Assembly: GCA_006503535.1 (NCBI GenBank)
Contig: QYRS01000015.1
Coordinates: 496,001 to 560,000 of the forward strand
Direction: 5' to 3'
DNA: 64,000 bases
Origin: Arthrinium phaeospermum
Lineage: Eukaryota > Ascomycota > Sordariomycetes > Amphisphaeriales > Apiosporaceae
A program made the translations under genes and the position numbers. The notes below the pieces were generated by a model, which had not been told where the DNA came from, made no database searches, and saw nothing but the letters and a program-made list of their open reading frames with translations. This document shows, piece by piece, positions 46,005 to 56,487 of the stretch (its first letter is position 1; every line of letters begins with the position of its first letter).

Positions 46005-46997
46005 ATGGACACCAGGGTCGCAATTGTGACTGGTGGCGGTGGGTGAAACCCGAGAAACCCCGGTCATGGCACTGCGCTTCGACCCGAATCTGACATGTCA
46101 GCAGCGAGTGGCATGGGCTTCGCCGTTGCGCAAGCCCTGACAAACCGTGGCAGGTGGCAGGTCCACGTCCTCGACGTGAAGCCAGCCCCCTCGCAGCCAT
46201 CGCCCGCCGGCACAATCTACCACCAGGCCGACACCACCGACTATCCCAGCTGGCTGCGGTGTTCAAGTCGGTCTGGACCTCGCGGGACGACAAGCGCCGC
46301 CTGGACTTCGTCTTCGCCAACGCGGGCATCCTAGACTCGTCCAACTTCTTTGCCCAGAGCGAGACACAAGGCACCGACGAGCCGCCGCCCGAGCCGGACT
46401 ACAAGGTCGTCGACGTGAATCTGCGGGGCTGCGTCAACACGATCCGTCTCGCCCACCACTACTGGCGCAGTCGCCGGACCGGTCGTCGCGCGCCATCGCT
46501 GTGACGGCGAGTCAGTCCGCCATTTGGCCACGTGCTGTCTGCCCCTATACACGGCATCTAAACGTTAGTATTCCTCCTCCTCCTTCCCAGAGCCCTAAAC
46601 TTCTCGTCTGTAAACCGGCGAATCCCAAGTATCCGACCACATATTAAGCATGCTAACTCCCGTACAAGATGGCGTATTGGGCTTTGTGCGCAGTGTGGTC
46701 AACACCCTCTGCCCTTCTTCGGTGAAGACGGACTTATTGCCGGACGAGGTATGGGCGGCCTTTGATCCTGCCTCTCTCACTTCCATGGACCTGGTCGTCA
46801 AGATCGTGCTCGAGCATTTTCTCGACGGGGAGCCGATAGTGGACTCCGACGGGCGCAGAGGGGCGAGCAACTACGGCCAGACCGTCGTTCCGTCTGGGGA
46901 GGAGCTGTACCTGGAAGACCCACCGTCCTATGTGAACGCAGGGTCCGAGGCGCTGATCAGGGCTACGGCGGTTGACCAGCAACTGAATATTATCTAG
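46005..46997 (+). pseudogene. Short-chain dehydrogenase/reductase, multiply frameshifted
   Basis: Exon 1 (46005-46038, MDTRVAIVTGG) splices at 46105 to give the Rossmann motif TGGASGMGFAVAQAL. Further SDR pieces are YHQADTTDY, then in another frame LAAVFKSVWTS, LDFVFANAGI (the NAG motif) and VVDVNLRGCVNTIRLAHHY. These are followed by SSRAIAVTAS, the split catalytic YTASK, and after a roughly 105-bp intron GVLGFVRSVVNTLCPSSVKT. The frame changes near 46245, 46470, 46535 and 46550, and a segment after VVNT seems lost. It resembles the 15-hydroxyprostaglandin-dehydrogenase-like fungal SDRs. As read it cannot make a full enzyme. No nonsense substitutions were seen, only small indels, so assembly error is possible. 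Confidence 0.75.
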
Positions 46998-47587
46998 GGT
47001 GAAATGTATTCGCCACGAGGCTGACTGTATGCTCTATTACAAATACTAGTCTAGTTTAGCTGAGTATGTTCTGGCACCCACTCGTCTTCCGGGTTCCATT
47101 GTAACATCTTCCATAATCCGTGGAGCCGAGTTCGTCGTCCGACCGTTTCCCCATGGACTCAGAGGTGACATAAAGCTTGACAGCGACATGACGGCACGCC
47201 CTAAAAATATCTCGGTCAGTTCGTAGATAATATAGAGTGGCCAAGGGCAGTGTGGACAGACAGATCTCAAGTCACGTGCAAGCCACGCAGTCGAGCTATA
47301 ATCAAAGCTCAGTTTGCCGACCATCTGGTATCGGTCCCTGAACGGCTTCCAAGGCCGACTGAATCGAGGCAATAGGCGCCTAAGTGACGAGGCGGAACTA
47401 GGAATGGCAGTCATTGTTTCGTTACTAGTAGTTCTCATCAGGTCGGTCAATGCGGTCAAAGAGAAGTTCGGATGCATGTTCTTTATTGAAGCATCCCCCG
47501 TCCACACAACTCCACTGTTTCGTGGCCGTGCTGTGACGGATGGGCTGATTATCTAGCCGCTGGAGCGTGCGTGTATTATCTCTTCGT
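46998..47587. other. Intergenic between convergent SDR and P450 genes
   Basis: No gene is supportable. The 3' flanks of both neighbours fill this stretch. Confidence 0.45.
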
Positions 47588-50042
47588 TTATTTTGGTGCC
47601 TTGAGCCCTGAAATCCAGGACTTGACGCTGTACCGTTTTCCGTGTCGTCTCTCCGAAGCACCGGAGGTGAACGACTTGATGCTGTGAAGCTCTCCCTCTC
47701 CCGTTTGGCCCGACCTGAATGACTTGATACTCTGTCGTTCGACAAGCTCTCCGTCTCCTGCACCGCCTGATCTGAACGATCTGATGCTCTGTCGTTCAGC
47801 AAGCTCTCCCTCTCCAGTAGCAGGTCCTGCCTCTCCTGTAGCGGGTCTCTGTCGTTCAGCAGGTTCAGCCTCTCTTGTAGAAGGTCTTGCCTCTACTGCA
47901 GCAGGCCTTGCCTCTACTGCAGCAGGTCCTGCCTCTGCCGCAGCAGGTCCTGCCTCTGCCGCAGTAGGCTCTGTCTTTGCTGTAGCGGGTTCTCCCTGTC
48001 GCTCAGCAGACTCTCCCTGCCTCTCCGCAGGCTTTTCCTCTCCCACGGTAGGTTCTGCCTCTCCTCGAGTAGGCTCTACCTCCGCTGTAGCTGGCTCTGC
48101 CTGTATTGGAGTAGGTTCCACCTCTCCTGGAGCTGGCTTTTCTTCTCCCTTGGCAGGTTCTTCTGCTTCTGTAGCAGGTTCTTCTTCTCTTATAGCCTGA
48201 AGACACGACTTAGCTGTCACTGTGACGCATAGTCTTTCCTTCTGCCAGAGTGCGTATGACTTTTGCTCCAGCCACCTCTGGCTCTCTTCGCAGAGCTGCC
48301 AGTCGAAGGCGAACATCAGCCTCGAAAGAATAAGCCGCATTTCGTGCATGGCCATGCTAGTTATACAGTCAGTCATGGAACATTATGGGAGGGGAAGACA
48401 TTGCTGCACTTACTTCTGACCTAGACAGTCGCGGTGGCCCCAACCAAAGGGTGCGTGGGCTATCTGGGCGTCATCGGCATAGCGAGGGTCCCCGAGCCAG
48501 CGCTCCGGGACAAAGGCATCGGCGTTTGTGAAGTTGGACTCGGAATGGTACGTCGCGTAATGGTGTATGGCGACTCGAGTCTCTGGGGGGACCCAGCGCC
48601 CAAGGATGAATTTGCCGCCCTCCGGCACGACTCGGGGCGATCCAATCGGCACAGGTGGGTAGACTCGTAGCGCCTCTTTCAGGCAGGCGTTCAGGTAGGG
48701 CAGGTTAGCAATTTCAGAAAAGGTGATATCCTCCTCTTTTTGGAAATTGTCGCGTATTTCCTGAGACAGACGACGGATGGCATCGGGGTCTTTGAGCAGT
48801 AGATAGAGGACGCCGCTGAGCAAGGTAGCTGCAATGCATGTCAACACGGATGCAACCTGATGGAGAACCGAAAAAGGGGTAAAAGTGCACGTACCAGTAG
48901 TCTCCGACCCTGCGAGCATGAGAAGCTCGGCATTCGAATGCATTTCCTTGAGCGAGAGTTTCGACTCGGACTTCTCGGCGTCGTCCGAGACGAGCTTCCA
49001 CAGGTCCTCCTGGTGTGATCCTTCGCGAAGTAGTTGATCGACCAGATTCGCCGAGCGCTTGCAGTGCATGTCTCTTTGTTCGGTGACCGACTTGGGCTCG
49101 AAGCGAGTGAGCAGCGCGTTCAGCTTGGGATAGTAGCCCTTCATGGATACGACAGGTAGCATCTTGGCGCTTTCAAAGACGGATGCAACCCACTGCGAAA
49201 TTGACATCAGTATTAGATCACACGGCGCCTTGGGAACGCGCTGTGAGTGCAACTCGACTTACCGGACTGAACTCGTTCTTTTCCAGAAGTCCCAGCGGGG
49301 CCAAAGCAAAGGTCCGCCATGATGTCGAAGGTAGCGAAGTTGAGGAGTTTGGTCATCTCCACGGGCTTCTGGTCCTTGCCAAGCTCGCCGATCTTCCGTA
49401 CAAGGATGTCGACACTGAGACGCAGAGAAGCCGTTATTAGTACCATATCGATCTTGCGTCTTGGGGTTGCTACTTACTATTCCCGAAACAGAGGCTCTTG
49501 TTCTCTCATAGCATGCTCAGAGAAGGCGGGCGAAAAGGCCTTGCGGACTCGAGAATGGTTCTCCAAGGTAGCTGTAAGCATACTTGGAACGCCTGGACGC
49601 CATCAAGATCAGTTGGGGACGAACCAAGGGGGTTTCGTCGGAGCTGGAAGGAACTGCAGCTTACCATTGACCGGCTGCACAGAGAACTCTGGGGCCTTTG
49701 GGTTCTCCGGCTGGCCTTTGACGAGTCCATGGATGTCCTGCCAGGCGTCGGCAGCCGTGTAGCTGAGGTCCGTCGGGCCGAAGCGTACTACGCGCCCATA
49801 GCGCTGGTGCAGTCGGTTCATCCAGGAAACGACATCACCTCGGAAGTAGGCCCGCCATTAGGGCAGACGGCTGATGGCACTAGCTTTGGGCCGGGGATGC
49901 CTGCAAGAGGGTGAAATGTGAGGGCATAGATTGCATACCCAACCAGGTAGGCCGCCAGTACCAGGATACTTAGGACCGGGGCCAGAATGAAGGCCGAGAG
50001 GACGGCGTCCCGTGTTCGACGTGTGACCGTTGACTGATGCAT
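47588..50042 (-). pseudogene. Cytochrome P450 with a C-terminal repeat tail; frameshifts and one stop
   Basis: Exons: 50042-49665, 49592-49478, 49414-49263, 49192-48895, 48828-48414 and 48356-47588. An N-terminal anchor (SAFILAPVLSILVLAAYLVG) is followed by HPLAGIPGPKL. I-helix AGSETT, K-helix EALR and heme loop FGWGHRDCLG are intact. Lesions: a frame change near 49880; TAA at 49860-49858 where a Tyr or similar is expected in RLP*WRAYFRGDVVSWM; and a roughly 2-nt loss near 49300 before LGLLEKNEFSP. The last exon runs past the normal P450 end (KSYALWQKERLCVTVTAK) without a stop into about 200 residues of Glu/Pro/Ala-rich repeats and four S(I/V)(K/R)S(F/W)xSG units. ER-anchored monooxygenase ancestry is clear; present function is doubtful. 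Confidence 0.82.
47600..48190 (-). repeat. Degenerate amino-acid repeat tract encoded at the P450 C-terminus
   Basis: Minus-strand reading shows many imperfect 15-30-bp units encoding EAEPA, GEEKPA, AERQGE and AAEAGPA motifs, then ELAERQSIRSFRSG, ELVERQSIKSFRSG, ELHSIKSFTSG and YSVKSWISG. Units vary in length and sequence but keep the frame throughout. Confidence 0.85.
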
Positions 50043-50411
50043 CGGGAATTTGTAACGTAACATCCTCCAAGTCAAGTCCAAAGAGGTGGTGGTTGAATCG
50101 GTGGTGTTGGCTGAGAAGGATCGACCAGACACACCGACGCGAGGAATTTGCAAAGACTTCTTCACCTTGCCGCCCGTTGGGCTTTTGGGGGAAAACAAAC
50201 ATCCATATTTGAAGGCATTCAAAAGCATTATTTAGGTGGGGCCGTCCATCAGATTTCTGGTTCAGCGGGTCCCTATACACAACCAGCTAGACCCAGACCG
50301 AACAGGCATATAGGAGATCTCTACTATACCTAGCTGAAGACGCACCCGAGTGCCAAGGCTAGCAGTCCTTGAGCTGAGTTGCTTTTTCAGCCGTTGGGCC
50401 TGATGGGTCCA
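50043..50411. other. Intergenic, P450 promoter side
   Basis: No gene is supportable in this short stretch between the P450 start and the stop of the zinc-finger pseudogene. Confidence 0.5.
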
Positions 50412-50508
50412 TCAGGCACAAACCGCCCCATCAGTGTTGTTCCCGCTTCTCTCGGTTGCAATCTGATACTTCCTCTCCAGCTGCCGGGCTTTCTTCAACT
50501 GCTTCAAC

Positions 50509-51017
50509 GATGTGGCCATGATGACCGCTGCTGGGGTAGGGCAGATGGGCCAGAGCTTGGCGGTCGCCGGCACGCATGTTGGCCAGCTGCGCCGTGAAGG
50601 CGTTCTCGCGTTTTTTCGCTTCTTGTGAGGGCTGTATTTCTGGAAGAACCAGAGGTCTCGACTAGCGAAGAGGTAGATCGGAATGCCGCTGGATATTGCT
50701 GTCATCACTCGAAGTCCCGGGGTCTTCAGGCAGACGTCTTGCCTCCGCTTGACGCGGGTTCCTCCCGATGTGGCCATGATGGACCGCTGCTGGGGTAGGG
50801 CAGATGGGCCAGAGCTTGGCGGTCGCCGGCACGCATGTTGGCCAGCTGCGCCGTGAAGGCGTTCTCGCGTTTTTCGCTTCTTGTGAGGGCTGTATTTCTG
50901 GAAGAACCAGAGGTCTCGACTAGCGAAGAGGTAGAATCGGAATGCCGCTGGATTGCTGTCATCACTCGAAGTCCCGGGGTCTTCAGGCAGACTTGCCTCC
51001 GCTTGACGCGGGTTCCT
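50509..51017 (-). repeat. 258-bp tandem duplication in the Rei1-like gene
   Basis: Copy 1 is 50509-50766 and copy 2 is 50767-51017. Both contain GGTAGGGCAGATGGGCCAGA and CCGGGGTCTTCAGGCAGAC. They differ by several small indels (T6 versus T5, GATATTGC versus GATTGC, an extra GTC, an extra A). One unit encodes the C-terminal module ANMRAGDRQALAHLPYP. Confidence 0.92.
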
Positions 51018-51259
51018 TTGCCGGGGAGACCCGAGGCATTGTCTGGTCGACTCGTTATGACCTTTCCGAGGGCAGCCGTATGAGTTATCGTATGTCTGCA
51101 TTGCTTGCCCCGTTTCATCGCCCGCACTATCACTCCAGAATCAGAAAAATCATAGAAGTCGGCAAACTCGGACCCTTCAACGCTGATATCAAATCGGCAG
51201 TGGTTCTTGCCCGTCATGTCTGACCAAAGTTATGAACTCGTCTCATAATATGAGGCTGA

Positions 51260-51362
51260 AAAGGGGTCGCGAAGGGCTCACGTTGCTGTGCTGCCGACGG
51301 GTGTTTCTTCAAAGGGGTCGCGAAGGGCTCACGTTGCTGTGCTGCCGACGGGGTGTTTCTTC
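51260..51362 (-). repeat. 51-bp tandem duplication spanning a splice donor
   Basis: Two copies of AAAGGGGTCGCGAAGGGCTC through TGTTTCTTC in plus-strand reading. On the coding strand each holds the end of an exon (CAGCACAGCAAC) and the donor GTGAGC, so donors lie at 51332 and 51281, exactly 51 bp apart. One extra G distinguishes the copies. Confidence 0.9.
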
Positions 51363-51615
51363 GAGTGCCGCAACATATGCATTCACTGTAGCCGAAGATG
51401 ACAAGATGCAGGTAGTCGAACAATGTCTCGACGTCCACCAACAGCCTGTCTTGGCTTGGGATGAACAGCCCGTGTGCCGTTTGCATGTGCAGCCGGTTAG
51501 ACTCGATATCAGCCAGTTGCTTATTGCAGAACAGGCAACATTCTGGAATGAACTGTGGACGATCATATTGTTCACCCCCGCCGTTGCTGCTGCTGCCACC
51601 AGTTGTTGCATCCAT

Positions 51616-53033
51616 TATCTGATGAGATGTAGATACAAGGTAGAAAGCGTGTGAAGGTGAATGGAACCAGTGGCTTGCTTGTTGAAAAGCTGCGTTTGCT
51701 CACTATCATTTTGTTCCACGGCTCGTCTTGACTATACTTGCTAAATATTCAAGGAGAAGTTTATACTGCCCCCTTTTCTCTGGTAATGCGTTACCTAAAC
51801 CAAGTTCCGGTGAGATGGTAGCCCATTGGCCAGTTTATGTTTGCGTGAGTCAAGAAAGGAGGAAATGGCAGGGATCGGCCTGTATTAGCCCGGCAGTGGA
51901 GCTGGTTATTTCAGGTCCATGTCGCCGATTGGCTCAACCTTGTAGCACAAGCCTATGAATCATACTGATTCAAAAGACGTAGAGTCATATTGGTAAGCTG
52001 TTTGGCATGCGCCCATCATCTCGACAGTGCATTGGGTTTGGCAGCAAGGCCGGAACGGAAGATCATGTAGTAATGCTCCGAAGGCATGAACCGCAACCAC
52101 CATGCCCCGGTTAGTGGATTGGCTACGGATTACCGAAAGAGCGAGCCATTGACGAGTTCCGAATCTGGCCCCGGAATGCGCGAGCCGCACCTCCGTGACC
52201 TAAGCCACAATACCCGGGCCTTGGTTTCGACTGTTCGGAATGGCACTGCATCACACCATGTTCTTGCTCAGGCGCACAGCATATGGTATGGGAGTTCCCA
52301 TTGGTCATGCAATACCCGAAGAGGGTCTTCCTGCCAAAGACTCGCTTACGCTTTTATGCAGACAGTAGATATGGAGTCAATTTAATTTTCCTCCTAACAT
52401 CCCCTTGAGCCAATCCGACTGGCCATCTGACCTGAAGGCCAGATAAGGAGGCGCGGTGGATCAGCCAGCCAGCCAGCGTAACCAGCAGTATAGATTACAC
52501 ATCTAGATTGCAGTGCCTCCCACCCTACGGTACCTTGCAGTTCTTGGCTTGGCCTACCTTTCCGCGATGCAATACCGACAGTACACAATCTCTACAGACT
52601 ACCACCCAAGCCCAACCCAGACTTTGGCTCCATCCATCCCCAAAACCGTTCCAATGTTACATCGGTGTGACCTCCGGCTCATTTGATTCCGGCGCCCAAC
52701 CCTCATAGTTCTACTATCACGTCGCGATTTAGCCTGAACCAATGGATACCCTTTTCCGCTCCTCAAATGGACAAGCCCTGGTGGCACCCTTGAGAGTCTA
52801 TCAGTCCATTTGCCTAAACCACCTGATACACACGATGCCCAGCTTGCAAGCAAACTGCAGCTGTATCTCGTACCACCAGAGTCGCATTGCAACAATTAGG
52901 GTCTTGCATCTGCCTATGATATTTGGTTATATATTGGGGCCCGAACCGTCGCAGTGGGATGGATCCAACCACCGCACACGCTCGGTAGTCCATGACAGTG
53001 CTAACGCGTGTACCACCCGGAGTATTCGGAAAG
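51616..53033. other. Intergenic, 1.4 kb
   Basis: No gene is supportable. The missing 5' part of the Rei1-like gene was looked for here and not found. The right end is the promoter of the beta-lactamase-like gene. Confidence 0.5.
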
Positions 53034-54869
53034 ATGAAGGTCTTGCAATGGGCTCTGTGTCTTCTCTCGTTCGGGGCGCCCCTCGTGCTCGCGAACCCGA
53101 ACTGCCCGATCTGGGGGGCCGAGTTCCCCAAGCCGCAGCGTCTCACCGAAAGCGCGGTATGGAAGGCCGCATGGAGAACCTCACGGCCACATTTGATGAT
53201 GTAGACCCAACGGCCATCAACTACAGCTACACCGTGCAGGTCTTTTCCACGAACCCAGGGCCACCCATCTTGTTCGAGAGGTACACTACCGCCAGAGACC
53301 TGCCCAGCAACACGACAGGGGTCAAGAAGGTGGACGCAGATAGTGTGTTCCGGATCGGGAGTGTCACCAAGATCTTCACCGTCCTCGCGTTCTTGGCCGA
53401 GACGGGAGACAAGTACTTCAACCCCGATCACCGAGTTTGTGCCCGAGTTGCAAGACATTGTGAACCGCCGGGGAAATGCGACAGTCGACGAGGTGCGAAC
53501 TGTGAAATGGGAGGACATAACGATAGAAGCTCTTATTTCGCAGGTAATATGATCGAAATTCTAATTTAACGGGGAGTTATACTGACCTGGGCAACTACAG
53601 ATGTCAGGGATTGGACGAGACGTAAGGCATCCAATACTTAACCATGAAGTTCGTTCCACAACGAATTCAAGCCCTGCTGACACAAAAACCTTGGATACAG
53701 ATCTCATACTTGGAGAGATATTGGATCTGTGCCTTGATAGAGCGGTAACTTGGGTTTCCCCCATTGGGCTCCAAACCCCTTGTGGAGTTAATCCTCTGTG
53801 CAACCGAAAACGTAAGTGCAAAACTAGCAAGGGAATACCGACGCTACATGACCCAAAGCTGACTCTCCGGCAGAATTCTTCGAAGGTATCGAGAACGCGT
53901 ACCCATCTTTCGCCCCATGGAAGAACCCGGCGTACTCGAACATTGCCTTCCAGCTGCTCGCCTACGCGCTGGAGACGATGACGGGCCGCTCGTTTGTGGC
54001 GTCGCTCAACGCCACGGTGCTGGAACCCCTGAACCTGGGGCACACGTACTTCAAGACGCCGCCGGATCGAGTCGGCATCATCCCGCGCGCCGAGGGGAGC
54101 GGGTGGCGGGCCGACATCGGCGACGAGAGCCCGTCGGGCAACATGGCGGCCTCGACGGGCGACCTCACGACGCTGGCCGGGCCATCTGGGCTCCACGCTC
54201 CTCCAGCGCTGATGACGCGGCGCTGCTCAAGCCGTCTCGTACTCGTCCGACTTCGTGGCGGCGGTGGGGATGCCGTGGGGCCTGCGGCGGCTGCGCCTCA
54301 GCAGCGGCACGAACCCGCACCGCACCGTCACGGCCTTCACCAAGGCGGGCGGCGTCGGCGACTACTCGTCGCTGCTGACCCTGCTGCCCGAGTTCGACCT
54401 GGGCATCACCGTCATGGTGGCCGGGCCCAACACGGCGGGCGGCATCTGGACCATGGCCGACCGCATCGGGCCGTGGTGCTGCCGGCCTACGACGCCGCAC
54501 GCGCGAGGACGCCCACGGCCGGTACGCGGGCCGGTACGAGGCGGACCCGGCCGTCCACGCGAACCTGCAGTCGTCGCTCGAGCTCGCGACGGACCCGGCC
54601 CGGCCCGGCCTCGGCGTCAGCTCCTGGACCAGCAACGGCACCGACATGGTGCCCGTGGCCCGTCGCTGCAGTCGGGCATGGCGGTGCCGTCGGACCCAAA
54701 CGGCGGCAACGCCACCATGCCCTCGGTCCGCCTCTACTACACGGCCTGCAGTCCCCCGCGAGGCCTTCAAGGCCGTCTTCGAGCCCCTCGGCGCCCCGAC
54801 AAACCCCGGCACCGGCTTCTCCACCGACTGCGGAACCTGGCCCTCAACATTACGCTGCAGAAGGTTTGA
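53034..54869 (+). pseudogene. Secreted serine beta-lactamase-family protein, many frameshifts
   Basis: ATG 53034 opens a signal peptide (MKVLQWALCLLSFGAPLVLA) followed by NPNCPIWGAEFPKPQ. After a one-base shift near 53169 comes ENLTATFDDVD and VFRIGSVTKIFTVLAFLAE, containing the nucleophile motif SVTK. After another shift near 53423 comes FVPELQDIVNRRGNATVDEV. Introns follow the codons for EALISQ and near 53811-53875. The tyrosine motif YSN sits in NPAYSNIAFQLLAYALE. More shifts occur near 54180, 54232, 54480 and 54660. The C-terminus jumps from FSTDCGTW to LALNITLQKV, so about 30-40 codons appear deleted. Class-C beta-lactamase/esterase-like fungal proteins are its relatives; the substrate is unknown. 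Confidence 0.75.
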
Positions 54870-55200
54870 TTGGTGGCGCAGTGATGAACTTGCACCGTCG
54901 CGTACGATCTTTGGGGGTTGGGCTTTGTCTGCATACATAGGGTTGGGGTTCGCTGTAATTATATATCGTGCAGTCGGCTGTCGAATGGACGCGAATTGTT
55001 TGGCTTGATTTATATTTCTTAAATAGAAAGGCTCCATCAGATGCTTGGTGGTTGTTTGAAAATCTTCCCCTGAGATACAGTGGCCACGTGTATCGTTCCT
55101 CCAACCCAACTAATCAACCAGACGAACCAATAAACTGCTATAGCCTCGGACTACATCTAGGGCTCGTGGGGCACTACATCTAGGGCTCGTGGGGCAGACC
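54870..55200. other. Intergenic between convergent genes
   Basis: No gene is supportable. It contains a short direct repeat (ACTACATCTAGGGCTCGTGG, at about 55150 and again 23 bp later). Confidence 0.5.
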
Positions 55201-56487
55201 TCACACGTCTCTGGAGTTCGGCATCCGGAACTTCCAGAACTTGTGCCCCTTGGGGTCTCTCAGGAGATCCTCCATGCTGGTGATGAACGGCTTGCCGGGC
55301 CCCTTGAACTTCAGCCCGCTGTCGATGCACAGCCGGGCGTACCGCATGGCGGGGGCGATGTTCCCGACGCCCAGGTACTCGAGGGCGGCGCGGTAGTAGG
55401 CCTCCTGCAGCCGGCCCTCGAGCCGCTCGAGCCGGTACAGCTCGACCAGCAGCTCCGCCTTGTCCGGGCTCGGCGCCTTGGCCGACGTGGTCGCCGCCGC
55501 CGAGTAGTCGTCCAGCTCGGACCAGAGCTGCAGGATCTGCTCGATCCGGGCGTCGGACTCGGCCTCGAGATGCGGCTCCGCCGTGCACGCGGGGCAGCCG
55601 CAGTCGAAGCCCCAGTGCTCGTGCAGCCGCTCCCGGCGCGCCTCGCTCGTCTGGAAGCCGTCGATGTAGGACACGGTGATCTCCTCGCCGGCATGATGTC
55701 CCGCACGGCGTAGACTTTGTTGCTGACGGTGGCGGGGTCGAAGTAGTATACACAGTTTGGGCGGCAGTCGTGGTTCAGACGCGAGACTGTGGGTGTCAGC
55801 TAATTCCACTTGCAGATTGGAAGCAACACCGGTCTTCGCCCTTTAGTTTTCTTTTCCTACACCAAATGGGCGGTACTCACTTTCTGTAAAGACGGAGTGG
55901 AAATCGGCCCCTTGGTCTCCCACCCCGGTCCGGAAGGAGTTGACGGCGAATATCTGGCTGATCCTCATTGGCCGGCTGGCCACGTCCATGTGCGTCGTAA
56001 GATTGAGATATCGGTCCCGGTGAACCGTGGGCAGCGCCTCCACCCCCTGGATCAACAATGCAACGGACGCCTCATTGGTTAGCGCATCCAGGGCGCTGCG
56101 GTCTATCATCACGGCGGGCGTCCGCGTCATGATGCTCTGGCCGGCGCGGATGGGCTTCGTGGCTACCAAGCCAATACCCTTCCCAGGGATCTCGGCGTCT
56201 TCGTAAGAGCTCACGCTGCTGTGAGGCAACCGGATTTGGCTCCCTTCGTCTGAGAATATCCCCTTTGCCAGCCTGGCAATCCGTTCTGGTGTGGTCACGA
56301 CCGATACACCCTCGCTGCCGCTGAAGGACGGCTTCGTGAAAGCGCAGTACTTCGTCTTGCCCGACTTGGTGCATGGTTTGCTGCGCACCCATGAAGGCGG
56401 CGGCCGATGCTTAGCCTTCTTGGTTGTGTTGCCCAGACGAGAGGACTCTGATTTAAGGCATATCTGGCTGTGGTGCGCCTGATCCAT
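55201..56487 (-). pseudogene. SET-domain protein with a one-base frameshift
   Basis: Exon 1 from ATG 56487 (MDQAHHSQICLKSESS) to 55881, intron to 55787, exon 2 to 55201. SET motifs: GKGIGLVATKPIRAGQSIMT (SET-I opening), then ISRLNHDCRPNCVYYFDP with the NHDCxPN core. After a shift near 55690, EEITVSYIDGFQTSEARRER and the post-SET cysteines FDCGCPACTA follow. The C-terminal helical part (LLVELYRLERLEGRLQEAYY) is typical of fungal SMYD-like SET proteins. The shift is one missing G in ATGCCGGCGAGGAG, where ATGCCGGGCGAGGAG would restore frame. Upstream, a signal-peptide-like start MVAVTNPLLVFP appears one frame off from HPLALASASSQHV, a second possible lesion. Without the shift it would be a protein lysine methyltransferase candidate. 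Confidence 0.7.

Larger units (their letters stand above)
50412..51615 (-). pseudogene. Rei1/ZNF622-like zinc-finger protein, truncated and internally duplicated
   Basis: From ATG 51615 the frame gives CCLFCNKQLADIESNRLHMQ, TAHGLFIPSQDRLLVDVETL and the second finger half ECICCGTRRNTPSAAQQ. After an intron ending at 51221 it continues HMTGKNHCRFDISVEGSEFA and DFYDFSDS. This is the core of Rei1/ZNF622, cytosolic factors in late 60S ribosome maturation. The C-terminus shows ANMRAGDRQALAHLPYP and MATSLKQLKKARQLERKYQI. The usual N-terminal first zinc finger is not visible upstream. The C-terminal segment is duplicated in tandem, frames shift in both copies, and the donor of the intron is duplicated. 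This is probably a dispensable extra copy of the essential gene. Confidence 0.7.

Noticed and set aside
47724..48200. Repeat array as a CRISPR-like structure
   Set aside because: Units are imperfect, lack constant repeat/spacer organisation, and encode an in-frame protein tail in a eukaryotic genome.
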